Positions 7,989 to 17,113 of a stretch of 64,000 nucleotides of DNA are shown one piece after another. Every line of letters begins with the position of its first letter. Positions within the stretch are counted from its first letter, which is position 1. A program made the translations under genes and the position numbers. The notes beneath the pieces were generated by a model. It had not been told where the DNA came from. It ran no database searches and worked only from the letters and a program-made list of their open reading frames with translations. The stretch is from Nonomuraea jiangxiensis (GTDB lineage Bacteria; Actinomycetota; Actinomycetes; Streptosporangiales; Streptosporangiaceae): positions 1 to 64,000 of the forward strand of contig NZ_FNDJ01000013.1 in the NCBI RefSeq assembly GCF_900099965.1, written 5' to 3'.

Positions 7989-8882
7989 GTGACGTACTCG
8001 CCATATGTCGACGGCACCGCCATCACAATGAGTGATTCTCATGTGTCCGCGGGCATACCGGATCCATCACCGATGAGCCCGGCCGACGTCCTGAGTTTTG
8101 ATCCATTCGATCCGGATTTTCTGCGCGATCCATATGCCCGCTATCGCGAGCTGAGCGAGCGCGGCGCGATCTTCCGTACGCGGGCCGGGCTGCTCGTCGC
8201 CACCACGCGCGAGTTGGGCACGACGCTGCTCCACGACCCGCGCTTCGGGACCCGCTCGACGACAACTGCACAGGTCAGCGGGCTGGATCGTTCCTCTGGC
8301 TGAAGCACACGAGGCTGCGAGGTCCGGTCAGCGGCGCCTTCACCTCGCGCAGGCTCGAACGTCTCCGCCCGCGCATCGAGTCGATCACCGCCGGGCTGAT
8401 CGGCGCGCTGCCGGCGGAGGCGGACGTCGTTTCCGGTCCCGCCCACCCGTTGCTCGTGATGGTGATCACCGAACTGCTCGGGGTTCCGCCGGAGGATCAC
8501 GAACGGTTCCGTGATTGGAGCGATACACTCGCCCGCGGTCTTGACCCGATGCTTACAAGCGACCTGCAATCAGAAACCGGGCGGGCCAGAAGGGAATTTC
8601 GCGACTACTTCCGCGGCCTTGTCGCCTTCAGGCACGAGCGCCCCGGGGAGGACCTCGTGAGCGCCCCGACGCGGGTCGAGGAGCTGACCGAGCCCGAGGG
8701 GGGCGACGCCGGCCAGGATGGAAGGCGAGATCGCGCTGTCCGCCCTGGCCGCGGCGGCGCCCCGGCTGGGGCTGCCGGACCCGGCGCCGCCGTACAAGGA
8801 GAACGTGGTCCTCCGCGGGCTGCCCAAGCTACCGGTACGGCTCGACGGCAGCCCGCGGGGCGTTGTCAGTGGGTGGGCTTGA
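7989..8882 (+). pseudogene. cytochrome P450, degenerate (frameshift and internal deletion)
   Basis: Three P450 pieces are readable in different frames. Frame 1 from GTG 7989 (or ATG 8031) encodes the N-terminus, with FDPFDPDFLRDPYARYREL and LLHDPRFG, then runs into a stop near 8302. From about 8285 the next frame continues as SFLWLKHTRLRGPVSGAFTSRRLE to the RPGEDLVSA segment before helix I. Near 8711 it jumps to ARMEGEIALSAL and on to a P450 C-terminus, ending at 8882. Helix I, the ExxR motif and the heme-Cys loop are missing, so no active enzyme can be made. Its 3' end overlaps lysS by 17 bp on the opposite strand. Confidence 0.85.
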
Positions 8883-10347
8883 CCAGCGGGAACAGGATGG
8901 TCTCGCGGATGTTCTTGCCGGTGAAGGCCATGATCATCCGGTCGATCCCGGCGCCCATGCCGCCCGTCGGGGGCATCGCGTATTCCAGCGACTGCAGGAA
9001 GTCCTCGTCGAGTTGCATGGCCTCCGGATCGCCCCCGGCGGCCAGCAGGGACTGCTCGACCAGGCGGCGGCGCTGCTCGATCGGGTCGATGAGCTCCGAG
9101 TAGCCGGTGCCGAGCTCGGTGCCGAAGCCGATCAGGTCCCACTTCTCCGTCACCAGCGGGTCCTCGCGGTGCTGGCGGGCCAGCGGCGAGGTCTCCAGCG
9201 GGTAGTCCATGACGAACGTGGGCTGGACGATCGTGTGCTCGACCAGGGCCTCGAACAACTCCTGCACCAGCTTGCCCGGGCCCCACTTCGGGTCCCAGGC
9301 GATCTCCCGCCGGTCGGCGATCTTGCGCAGCTCCTCAAGGGTGGTCGAGGTGGTGATGTGCTCGCCGACCGCCTCCGACACCGCGCCGTAGAGCGTGATG
9401 CGCGGGTATTCGGCGATGCCGAGATCGACCTCCACGCCGTCGTGCACGACCACCGAAGTGCCCAGCGCGGCCACGACCGCCTTCTGGTACATCCGCTGGG
9501 TCAGGTCCGCGATGCCGTGGTAGTCGAGGTAGGTGCCGTAGGCCTCGACCATGGTGAACTCGGGGTTGTGCGTGGAGTCCGCGCCTTCGTTGCGGAAGTT
9601 GCGGTTGATCTCGAAGACCTTGTCGATGCCGCCGACCACGAGCCGCTTGAGGTAGAGCTCGATCGCGATGCGAAGGTAGAGCTCCATGTCGTAGGCGTTG
9701 ATGTGGGTCTTGAAGGGCCTGGCCGTGGCGCCGCCGTGGATCGGCTGCAACATCGGCGTCTCGACCTCGAGGAAGCCCTCCTCGTGCCAGAAGTCGCGAA
9801 CCGCGCGCACGGTGGCGCTGCGGACGCGGGCCATCTTCCTGGCCTCGTCGTTGACGATGAGGTCGACGTAGCGCTGGCGCACCCGCGCCTCGGGGTCGGT
9901 GAGGCCGACGTGCTTCTCCGGAAGCGGGCGCAGGCACTTGGAGGTGATCTGCCAGCTGTCGGCCAGGATCGACAGCTCACCGCGCCGTGAGGTGATGACC
10001 TCGCCGGTCACGCCGACGTGGTCGCCCAGGTCGACGTCGTGCTTCCACGAGGCCAGCGACTCCTCGCCGACCTTGTCGAGTGAGATCATGACCTGCAGGT
10101 CGGCGCCGCCGTCGCGGAGCGTGGCGAAGCAGAGCTTGCCGCCCACGCGGTTGAGCATGACCCGCCCGGCCACGCCGACCTTGTCGCCGGTCGCGGTGTC
10201 GGGCTCCAGGCCCTGGTATTTCTCCCTGACCTCGGCGTTGGTCACCGTGCGTGGGAAGGTCACCGGGTAAGGATCGACGCCTTGGCTGCGAAGGCGGTCG
10301 AGCTTCTCCCTCCGGATGCGCATCTGCTCGGGAAGTTCGTCGCTCAC
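8866..10347 (-). CDS. lysS: lysyl-tRNA synthetase (class II)
   Basis: 493-residue enzyme that charges tRNA-Lys with lysine using ATP. The N-terminal OB-fold (residues about 45-160) binds the anticodon. The class II core shows motif 1 in FLEVETPMLQPIHGG, motif 2 FRNEGADSTHNPEFTMVE and motif 3 GMGAGIDRMIMAFTGK. The GTG start at 10347 gives the usual N-terminus (MSDELPEQMRIRREKL...); upstream codons in the frame are not conserved-looking and the RBS is weak. Single gene, convergent with the P450 remnant and divergent from a secreted-protein gene. Confidence 0.97.
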   Translation of the reverse strand: MSDELPEQMRIRREKLDRLRSQGVDPYPVTFPRTVTNAEVREKYQGLEPDTATGDKVGVAGRVMLNRVGGKLCFATLRDGGADLQVMISLDKVGEESLASWKHDVDLGDHVGVTGEVITSRRGELSILADSWQITSKCLRPLPEKHVGLTDPEARVRQRYVDLIVNDEARKMARVRSATVRAVRDFWHEEGFLEVETPMLQPIHGGATARPFKTHINAYDMELYLRIAIELYLKRLVVGGIDKVFEINRNFRNEGADSTHNPEFTMVEAYGTYLDYHGIADLTQRMYQKAVVAALGTSVVVHDGVEVDLGIAEYPRITLYGAVSEAVGEHITTSTTLEELRKIADRREIAWDPKWGPGKLVQELFEALVEHTIVQPTFVMDYPLETSPLARQHREDPLVTEKWDLIGFGTELGTGYSELIDPIEQRRRLVEQSLLAAGGDPEAMQLDEDFLQSLEYAMPPTGGMGAGIDRMIMAFTGKNIRETILFPLVKPTH

Positions 10348-10494
10348 AACATCAAAGGGTAGGGGATATGGCGAACTGCAAGGGCTCGTCGGCCTGCTGC
10401 AGGGCCGCTGCAAGTGACCTCTTTTATCAATATCTCACGAGCTCGGGGGGGAGCCGGCAGGGAGCCGGCCCGATGGGAGCTCTGGGAGAAAAAG

Positions 10495-10974
10495 ATGTTC
10501 AAGAAGATCGCGACCGGTTTACTGGCCATCGCCGCGACCAGCGCCGTCGCTCTGTCGCTTCCGGGCGCGGCCAACGCCGACACCTTCAACGACGACGACT
10601 ACTCTGAGTACTGGGGCCCGGTCTACTCCAAGCACCACCTGGCCAAGGCCGACGGCGTCATCAACGTCGACTGGGACGACGACGGTGAGTCCAACGAGGT
10701 CCGCGTCAAGGGCAGGCTCTTCGACCTGGACAAGCGCACCTACAGCAAGGGTGGCAAGTGCGCCTACGTGAAGTTCGAGGCCAGCGACTTCGACCACGAC
10801 TGGTCGCCCGTCTACAACAGGAAATACTGTGGCTTCCCCGGCTACAAGGCGTTCAGCTTCAAGGAGCACGACGTCTACAGCCTGCGGGTGAAGGTGTGCC
10901 AGGTCGGCCAGTACAGCAACTACCCGCAGAAGTGCGGTTCCTGGGAATACCTCTACACCGCCGAAGGCGAGTGA
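10495..10974 (+). CDS. secreted acidic protein of unknown function
   Basis: 159 residues from ATG 10495, with GGGAG 9 nt upstream. A typical signal peptide (MFKKIATGLLAIAATSAVAL...GAANA-D) is cleaved near residue 28. The mature part is rich in Asp, Tyr and Lys, contains four cysteines that could form two disulfides, and has alternating beta-like segments (YVKFEASDF, YSLRVKVCQVG). No family recognised; the size and cysteine pattern recall small extracellular actinomycete proteins of unknown role. It has its own terminator, so it is monocistronic. Confidence 0.8.
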   Translation: MFKKIATGLLAIAATSAVALSLPGAANADTFNDDDYSEYWGPVYSKHHLAKADGVINVDWDDDGESNEVRVKGRLFDLDKRTYSKGGKCAYVKFEASDFDHDWSPVYNRKYCGFPGYKAFSFKEHDVYSLRVKVCQVGQYSNYPQKCGSWEYLYTAEGE

Positions 10975-10988
10975 CATCCATACGTGAG

Positions 10989-11018
10989 AGCGGCCCTCCA
11001 CCTGGGCGGAGGGCCGCT
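10989..11018. terminator. bidirectional terminator between the secreted-protein gene and coaX
   Basis: Perfect 11-bp stem AGCGGCCCTCC/GGAGGGCCGCT with an 8-nt loop followed by TTGTT. It sits between two converging genes (stops at 10974 and 11038). Confidence 0.8.
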
Positions 11019-11037
11019 TGTTCGTGTCCGGTCACCT

Positions 11038-11820
11038 TCAGGTGGTGTTCCGGTTGTAGACCAGCCGCAGGCCGATGAGCGTCAGCCACGGCTCGTGCAC
11101 GTCGATCGAGCGCGACTCGCCCACCACCAGCCCCGCGTGCCCGCCGGTGGCCACGACGGTCACCTCGTCGGGGTCGTCGGCCAGCTCGGCGGCCATGCGC
11201 TCGACGATGCCGTCCACCTGGCCGGCGAATCCGTAGATGATGCCGGCCTGCAGCGCCTCGACGGTGTTCTTGGCGATCACCGAGCGCGGCCTGACCAGCT
11301 CCACCTTGTGCAGTTGCGCCCCGGCCGCGGCCAGCGCGTCGACCGAGATCTCGATGCCGGGGGCGGTGACCGCGCCCACGTATTCGCCCTTGGCGGACAC
11401 CGCGTCGAACGACGTCGCGGTGCCGAAGTCGACGATGATGCAGGGGCCGCCGTACTGGTCGATGGCCGCCAGCGCGTTCACGATGCGGTCGCTGCCGACC
11501 TCCTTGGGGTTGTCCATGCGCACCGGGACGCCGGTGCGAATGCCGGGCTCAACGATCACCGCGGTGACGTCGCCGTAGTAGCGGCGGCACATCTCGCGCA
11601 TCTCGTTGAGCACGCTCGGCACGGTGGAGCAGAGAGCGATGCCGTCGATGTCCGTCCCCTTGAGCAGCGGCGACTGGGCCAGCAGCCCCTGGAGGACGAC
11701 CGCGATCTCGTCGGCGGTGCGGCGGGCGTCCGTGGCCAGCCGCCAGTGCTCGATGACGTCGTCGCCCTCGAACAGCCCCAGCACCGTATGGGTGTTGCCG
11801 ACATCGATCGTGAGCAGCAT
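11038..11820 (-). CDS. coaX: type III pantothenate kinase
   Basis: 260-residue ASKHA-fold kinase that phosphorylates pantothenate, the first step of CoA synthesis. Visible are the phosphate-1 loop DVGNTHTVLGLFEG at the N-terminus, the central IIVDFGTATSFDAV and the adenosine motif VVATGGHAGLV. It follows the nadB-nadC fusion with only 3 bp between genes, so it is cotranscribed with it, downstream of panC. The grouping links CoA and NAD precursor synthesis. Confidence 0.96.
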   Translation of the reverse strand: MLLTIDVGNTHTVLGLFEGDDVIEHWRLATDARRTADEIAVVLQGLLAQSPLLKGTDIDGIALCSTVPSVLNEMREMCRRYYGDVTAVIVEPGIRTGVPVRMDNPKEVGSDRIVNALAAIDQYGGPCIIVDFGTATSFDAVSAKGEYVGAVTAPGIEISVDALAAAGAQLHKVELVRPRSVIAKNTVEALQAGIIYGFAGQVDGIVERMAAELADDPDEVTVVATGGHAGLVVGESRSIDVHEPWLTLIGLRLVYNRNTT

Positions 11821-11823
11821 TAA

Positions 11824-14352
11824 TTACCCCCGCAGATCCAGTGCGATGTCCAGGGCCGGCGCCGAGTGCGTAAGCGCCCCCACCGCAAGGTAGTCAACGC
11901 CAGTTTCGGCCACATCACGGGCCGATTCCAAGGTCAATCCCCCGCTCGCCTCAAGAGCAATCCTGTTTTTCGCCCGATTTTTTGCGATTTGGACGGCCTG
12001 CGCGGTGTCCTCCACGGTGAAGTTGTCCAGCAGCACCTCTTCGGCGCCCTGGTCGAGCACGATCTCCAGCTGGTCCAGCCGGTCGATCTCCACCTCGATC
12101 GGCAGCTCAGGGTATTTCGCCCGGACCGCCGCGAACGCCTCCGCCACGCCCCCGGCCGCCACCACGTGGTTGTCCTTGATCAGCGCGGCGTCCGACAACG
12201 ACATCCGGTGGTTGACGCCGCCGCCGCAGCGCACCGCGTACTTCTCCAGCGCGCGCAGTCCCGGCAGGGTCTTGCGGGTGTCGCGGATCCGCGCCGCCGT
12301 ACCGCTGACCGCCTCGACCCACCGGCCGGTCAGCGTGGCCACCCCCGACAGGTGCGTGAGCAGGTTGAGCGCGGTGCGCTCGGCCGTAAGCAGCCCCCGG
12401 GTGGGACCCTCGACGGTCATCAGCACGTCGCCCGCCCTGACCCGCTCACCGTCCTTGGCCAGCCGCTCGGTACGCGCGGCGCCCAGCCTGACGAACACCG
12501 CCTCCGCCACCGCCAGCCCGGCCACGATGCCGTCCTTGCGGGCCACCACGTCCCCCACGGAGCGCTGGTCCGCCGGGATGGTGGCCAGGCTGGTCACGTC
12601 GCCCTCCTCCCCGAGGTCGTCGGCCAGCGCACGGTCGATCAGCGCGTCCACCTCGGCCGGGTCCAGCCCGGCGGCGAGCAGCTCCTGCGCCGCCCGCGGC
12701 GGCATCGCGTCGCCGTGCGGTGTGTACGTCATCTGGGGGCCCTCCTCGGTAAGGGTCACGTCGAGGTGGCCCAGCCAGTCGTTGTCGTCTCGGGTGTCGT
12801 GGTCTTCGCGCCAGTGTGAGCCACGTGTCTCCAGCCGGGCCGCTGCCGCGCCGGTGAGCACGGTGGCGACGGTGAGCAGGTTCGTGACCTCCCAGGACTC
12901 GGTGCAGGCGGGCACCCGCACCGGCGTCCACCGGGCGTCACGCAGTGCCCTCGCGGTGGCCCGCAGCGACTCGCGGGAGCGCAGCACGCTCGCCCCGGTG
13001 CTCATGTGGGCCTGGATCCTGGCCCTGACCCGCGGGTCCACCAGCCCCGCGGCCTCGTCCCCTGCCGCGACCGGCCGGCCCGGCGCCCGCTTCGCCCGGT
13101 GGATGTCCTCGGCGATGCGCTCGGCGAAGACGAGTCCTTCGAGCAGGGAGTTGGAGGCGAGCCTGTTCGCGCCGTGCACGCCCGTGCAGGCGACCTCGCC
13201 GCAGGCGTACAGGCCGTCGACCGAGGTACGGCCGCGCAGGTCGGTACGGACTCCGCCGCTGGCGTAGTGGGCGGCGGGCGCCACCGGGATCGGCTCGACC
13301 GCCGGGTCGATGCCGTGCTCGCGGCAGACGGCGTAGATCGTCGGGAAGCGGGTCGCCCACTTCTCCCGGCCGAAGTGGCGGCCGTCGAGATAGACGTGGT
13401 CACGCCCGGTCTCGCGCATCGTACGCATGATCGCCTTGGCCACCACGTCACGTGGGGCCAGATCGGCCAGCTCGTGCACGTCCCGCATGAACGCGCGGCC
13501 CTCGTGGTCGACCAGGAAGGCGCCCTCGCCCCTGACGGCCTCCGAGACGAGCGGCTGCTGGCCGGTCGAGTCCGCGCCGAGCCAGAGCACGGTCGGGTGG
13601 AACTGGACGAACTCGATGTCACGCACCACGGCCCCGGCCCGCAGCGCGAGCGCCACGCCGTCGCCGGTCGAGACGGCGGGGTTGGTGGTGGCGGCGTAGA
13701 CCTGGCCGATGCCGCCGCTGGCCAGCACCACCGCCCTGGCGTGCACGGCGCCCACTCCGTCACGCGCGCCCTCGCCCATGACGTGCAGGGTCACGCCCGC
13801 GGCCCGGCCCTCGGAGTCCTTCAGCAGGTCGAGCACCAGCGCGTGCTCGATCACCTCGATCGACGTCGCGCGCACCGCCTCGACCAGCGCCCGCTGCACC
13901 TCCGCCCCGGTGGCGTCGCCGCCCGCGTGCACGATCCTGTGCCGCCGGTGCCCGCCCTCCCTGGTGAGCTCCAGCTCGCCGCCCGGGGCGCGGTCGAAGC
14001 GCGCGCCGCGCTTCATGAGCCGCCGCACCGCGTCGGGCCCCTCGGTCACCAGCGTCCTTACGGCTCGCGAGTCGCACAAGCCCACCCCGGCCAGCAGCGT
14101 GTCGTTGAGATGCTCCTCCGGCGTGTCACCGGGATCGAGCACGGCCGCGATGCCGCCCTGGGCCCAGCGGGTGGAGCCGGAGGACAGCACGTCCTTGGTG
14201 ACGACGAGGATCTTGGCCGCCGGCTCCAGCTCGGCGTAGTGCAGGGCCACCGTCAGGCCCGCGACGCCCGAGCCCACGACGACCACGTCCGACTCGACCG
14301 TCCAGCCGGGCGCGGGCGCGGCCAGACGCAGGGGGATCGCCGGTGCACTCAT
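11824..14352 (-). CDS. nadB-nadC: fused L-aspartate oxidase / quinolinate phosphoribosyltransferase (NadB-NadC)
   Basis: A single 842-codon frame holds two enzymes of de novo NAD synthesis. Residues 1-540 are L-aspartate oxidase: FAD loop VVGSGVAGLTVALHYAE, active-site HRRHRIVHAGGDATG, and GANRLASNSLLEGLVF. Residues about 541-842 are nicotinate-nucleotide pyrophosphorylase: RIRDTRKTLPGLR, EKYAVRCGGGVNHR and IEVEIDRLDQLEIVLDQGA. The start at 14352 has GAGGAG 7 nt upstream. At the junction an internal ATG (12732) keeps a GAGGAGGG upstream, so NadC may also be made alone. These are normally two adjacent genes; quinolinate synthase NadA is not in the window. Confidence 0.93.
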   Translation of the reverse strand: MSAPAIPLRLAAPAPGWTVESDVVVVGSGVAGLTVALHYAELEPAAKILVVTKDVLSSGSTRWAQGGIAAVLDPGDTPEEHLNDTLLAGVGLCDSRAVRTLVTEGPDAVRRLMKRGARFDRAPGGELELTREGGHRRHRIVHAGGDATGAEVQRALVEAVRATSIEVIEHALVLDLLKDSEGRAAGVTLHVMGEGARDGVGAVHARAVVLASGGIGQVYAATTNPAVSTGDGVALALRAGAVVRDIEFVQFHPTVLWLGADSTGQQPLVSEAVRGEGAFLVDHEGRAFMRDVHELADLAPRDVVAKAIMRTMRETGRDHVYLDGRHFGREKWATRFPTIYAVCREHGIDPAVEPIPVAPAAHYASGGVRTDLRGRTSVDGLYACGEVACTGVHGANRLASNSLLEGLVFAERIAEDIHRAKRAPGRPVAAGDEAAGLVDPRVRARIQAHMSTGASVLRSRESLRATARALRDARWTPVRVPACTESWEVTNLLTVATVLTGAAAARLETRGSHWREDHDTRDDNDWLGHLDVTLTEEGPQMTYTPHGDAMPPRAAQELLAAGLDPAEVDALIDRALADDLGEEGDVTSLATIPADQRSVGDVVARKDGIVAGLAVAEAVFVRLGAARTERLAKDGERVRAGDVLMTVEGPTRGLLTAERTALNLLTHLSGVATLTGRWVEAVSGTAARIRDTRKTLPGLRALEKYAVRCGGGVNHRMSLSDAALIKDNHVVAAGGVAEAFAAVRAKYPELPIEVEIDRLDQLEIVLDQGAEEVLLDNFTVEDTAQAVQIAKNRAKNRIALEASGGLTLESARDVAETGVDYLAVGALTHSAPALDIALDLRG

Positions 14353-14457
14353 CAGGGGTCTCCTCACAGGAGGTGATTTCGTCAATATGACGATAACGCC
14401 CCACGCCCCGGGAACATGCCCCGGGGGGGCTCGGTCGCGGCCCGTCGGTGATCCGCC

Positions 14458-15294
14458 TCAGCCGGAGTTCAAGGTCAGGATGACGTTGTCGATCAACCGG
14501 GTGTCGCCGATCCTGGCGGCCACCGCGAGCACGGCCGGGCCCGCGTACGACTCGCTCACCTCGGCGAACGTCGCCGGGTCCACCAGCACCAGATAGTCCA
14601 CGCCGAGCCGGGGGCCGGCCGCGTCGAGCTCCGCCCGTGCCGCCGCGAGGATCCCCGGAACGGTGAACTCGGCCGCGCCCGCCCGCAGCGCCCGCGACAG
14701 TGCCAGCGCCACCCGCCGGTCGTCGGCGGACAGGTAGCGGTTGCGGCTGGACAGGGCCAGGCCGTCGGGCTCGCGTACGGTCGGCGCGCCCACGATCTCG
14801 ATGGGCAGGTCGAGGTCGGCGACCATGCGGCGGATCAGCGAGAGCTGCTGGGCGTCCTTCTGGCCGAAGATCGCCAGGTCGGGCCTGACCAGGTTGAACA
14901 GCTTCAGCACGACCGTGAGCACGCCGTCGAAGTGGCCCGGCCGGACGGCGCCCTCGACGATCGTGCCCATGTGACCGGCGGAGACGCTCACCTGGCGGCT
15001 CGGGTCGTACATGTCCTCGACGGCCGGGTGGAACACGACGTCGGCCCCCTCGGCGCGGCACACCTCCAGATCGGTGTCAAAAGTACGGGGATAGCGTGAA
15101 AAATCCTCGCTTGGGCCGAATTGCAGGGGGTTCACGAAAATGCTGACCACGACCTGATCCGCGCGTACGCGGGCCTCCCTGATCAGGGTCCGATGGCCCT
15201 CGTGCAGCGCGCCCATGGTCGGCACCAGGGCCACCGCCCCACCCCGGCGCGCCCTGACCAGGTCCGCCCGGTGCCTGGCGACGATCAGCTCCAT
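14458..15294 (-). CDS. panC: pantothenate synthetase
   Basis: 278-residue enzyme that joins pantoate and beta-alanine with ATP to make pantothenate. Signature segments are PTMGALHEGHRTLI (HIGH-like), SIFVNPLQFGPSEDF, FGQKDAQQL and REPDGLALSSRNRYL (KMSKS-like region). The ATG at 15294 follows GGAGGG at 5 nt; an upstream in-frame ATG near 15330 lies in the repeated spacer and is not used here. It lies between the DUF2520 gene and nadB-nadC-coaX, all on the same strand, so pantothenate made here can pass to CoaX. Confidence 0.96.
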   Translation of the reverse strand: MELIVARHRADLVRARRGGAVALVPTMGALHEGHRTLIREARVRADQVVVSIFVNPLQFGPSEDFSRYPRTFDTDLEVCRAEGADVVFHPAVEDMYDPSRQVSVSAGHMGTIVEGAVRPGHFDGVLTVVLKLFNLVRPDLAIFGQKDAQQLSLIRRMVADLDLPIEIVGAPTVREPDGLALSSRNRYLSADDRRVALALSRALRAGAAEFTVPGILAAARAELDAAGPRLGVDYLVLVDPATFAEVSESYAGPAVLAVAARIGDTRLIDNVILTLNSG

Positions 15295-15391
15295 AAACGC
15301 CCTCCGAACGCGACGGTCAGGTCCATGCATGCTCCCCGAGCACGACGATCAGGCCGAACGTCGCTCCCGAACGCGCGACGGTCAGGTCCAT
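15285..15391 (-). repeat. spacer duplication with coupled mini-ORFs between DUF2520 gene and panC
   Basis: The 16-bp segment CGACGGTCAGGTCCAT, which spans the stop codon of the DUF2520 gene (15376-15391), recurs 65 bp downstream at 15311-15326. Each copy opens a mini-ORF beginning MDLTVA: one of 24 codons (15317-15391) and one of 13 codons (15285-15326) that overlaps the panC start. The first overlaps the upstream gene's stop. The pattern suggests a tandem duplication of the gene end; peptides may only serve translational coupling. Confidence 0.6.
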
Positions 15392-16272
15392 ATGTTGCCT
15401 CCGAGCGCGTCGAGCAGCCGCTCGGCCTCCTCCGGTTTGAGCAGCCCGGCGGCCAGCGCCCTGTCGGCCGTGAGCCTGGCCAGCGCGATGTAGGCGTCGG
15501 CCGCCTCGGGAGCCGCCAGGATCAGCGCGTCCACGTGCTTGCGGACGGTGCCCGCGTCACCACGCACGACGGGGCCGGTGAGACCGGCGATGCCCAGCCG
15601 CAGCACGTTGTCCAGCGCGGCCCCGAGCAGCGGGCCCAGCATCCGGCCCGGGTGCTCGACCCCGATGCGCCGCAGCAGGTCAGAGGACTCGGCGATCAGC
15701 GTGACCATGTGGTTGGCCGCCCCGGCCAATGCCGCGTGGTAGAGCGCGCGGTCGGCGTCGGCGATCCAGACCGGCTCGCCGCCCATCTCGATCACCAGGG
15801 CCTCGGCGACGGGCCGCAGCATCTCGGGCGCGGTCACACCGTAGGAGATGCCGGTGAGCTTGTTGAGGTCGTCGTCCCGGCCGGTGAACGTCATCACCGG
15901 ATGCAGCGCCAGCGGCAGCGCGCCGGCCTGGGCGGCCGGGTCGAGCACGGACAGCCCGTACGCCCCGCTGGTGTGGACCAGCATCTTGCCCTGGAGGTCG
16001 GCTCCCGTGGTGACCAGTCCGTTGACGAGGTCGGGCAACGTGTCGTCCGGCACCGTGAGCAGGATGAGCTGGGCGGCGCCGACCACCTCGTCGGGCCGGG
16101 ACGGACAGACACTGAGCCGGTCGGCGGCCCAGCGCTGCGAGCGGTCCGAGACGCCGCTCGCGGCCACGACCCGGTGGCCTGCCTGCGCCAATGCGGCGCC
16201 CAGGGCTGAGCCGACCTTGCCCGGTCCGAGCACGCCGACAGTCAGCCGAGCCGGGCGATCCCCTGCGTCCAT
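15382..16272 (-). CDS. Rossmann-like/DUF2520 domain protein, putative NAD(P)-dependent reductase
   Basis: 296 residues. The N-terminus holds a dinucleotide-binding fold (VGVLGPGKVGSALGAALAQAGH) and the C-terminal half an all-helical DUF2520 domain, with LPLALHPVMTFTG between them and AALAGAANHMVTLI within. The layout resembles 6-phosphogluconate dehydrogenase-type and ketopantoate reductase-type enzymes, and homologues often sit next to panC, so a role in pantoate supply is possible but unproven. ATG 16272 has AGGTG 9 nt upstream. First gene of the pan-nad-coaX run. Confidence 0.82.
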   Translation of the reverse strand: MDAGDRPARLTVGVLGPGKVGSALGAALAQAGHRVVAASGVSDRSQRWAADRLSVCPSRPDEVVGAAQLILLTVPDDTLPDLVNGLVTTGADLQGKMLVHTSGAYGLSVLDPAAQAGALPLALHPVMTFTGRDDDLNKLTGISYGVTAPEMLRPVAEALVIEMGGEPVWIADADRALYHAALAGAANHMVTLIAESSDLLRRIGVEHPGRMLGPLLGAALDNVLRLGIAGLTGPVVRGDAGTVRKHVDALILAAPEAADAYIALARLTADRALAAGLLKPEEAERLLDALGGNIWT

Positions 16273-16690
16273 GACGTCACACCTCTGTCGACCCGATGGC
16301 ACTGCCGACCAGCGTAACGGCCACCCAGGAGTGAGGAGCGAGGGGCGCGGTCAGCGGCACACTGGCGTGACCGCTGTTTTGCCAGACGTTGAGTTACTGA
16401 CAAAAGCGACAAGGGCATACAAATCGTGCACCCCCTGTCGGATGAGATGAGGAGAGAGGTTCATCGCATAGCAGCGGGCGCCGAGCCCTTCGCCAAGACC
16501 CGACGCCCGCACCTGGATGCGACCTCTTGGAGGTGCGACCAGGCCGGCCATCCGCCGATCGGCCGGCCATCCGAGCCCGGCCCGCCTGTGCGGGGCCGGG
16601 CTCGGCCGCCTTATGGCGCCGTTGCCCGGCGGAGGCATAGTGCCGTCGCGGGCGGGCGTTGTGGCGGTTGGGCCGTGGCCCGGGGGGCGC
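16273..16690. other. intergenic stretch between DUF2520 gene and chaplin gene
   Basis: No credible gene. It holds the promoter region of the pan operon, a direct repeat GGCCGGCCATCCG (two copies near 16540-16573), and a hairpin terminator at 16571-16605 serving the chaplin gene. Confidence 0.5.
16571..16605 (-). terminator. hairpin terminator downstream of chaplin gene
   Basis: Perfect 13-bp stem CCGAGCCCGGCCC/GGGCCGGGCTCGG with a 9-nt loop, about 85 bp past the chaplin stop. No T-run, typical of GC-rich actinomycetes. Confidence 0.6.
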
Positions 16691-16924
16691 TCAGTGCTTG
16701 CTGGGCGCGTAGACCCCCGCACCGCCCCGGCAGCCGGCGATGGGCAGCACGCCGACGACGGAGATGGCGTTGCCGCAGACATCGATGGGCGCGTTGACCG
16801 GGACGTGCACCTGGTTACCGGTGAGCACGCCGTTGTTGCCGGCGGTGGTGTCGGCGTGAGCGGCCGGTGCGGCCAGGGACAGCATGGCGATGGACCCGGT
16901 GACGACCACGAGCTTCTTCAGCAC
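16691..16924 (-). CDS. short chaplin (amyloid surface protein)
   Basis: 77-residue secreted protein; GTG start at 16924 with AGGAG upstream. A signal peptide ends near AHA-D (residue about 24). The mature 50 residues form one chaplin domain: GVLTGNQVHVPVNAPIDVCGN, then VVGVLPIAGC, with the two cysteines that usually form one disulfide. Chaplins coat aerial hyphae and spores and lower surface tension by assembling as amyloid fibres. With no LPXTG sorting signal it belongs to the short, non-anchored type. Its presence points to a sporulating mycelial actinomycete. Confidence 0.9.
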   Translation of the reverse strand: MLKKLVVVTGSIAMLSLAAPAAHADTTAGNNGVLTGNQVHVPVNAPIDVCGNAISVVGVLPIAGCRGGAGVYAPSKH

Positions 16925-17113
16925 GAGGACTCCTTTCGTTAGCGGCCGATGGCCGCAGGGTGCTTGATCGGTTGAGTGGCCCGCTCTGCCAATTGGGGGT
17001 TGGCGCAACGCAATCACTCGATGACAATGGGTAACAATATCGCAAGTCCGCGACAATGAGTAGTCGTCCGATGACCCTGCGTACTACCCCTGACCCGTGA
17101 GATAGTCCAGGGC

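Noticed and set aside
8570..9286. A minus-strand frame overlapping the lysS end and the P450 remnant
   Set aside because: It is a shifted shadow of lysS in its first part and antisense of the P450 remnant in the rest.
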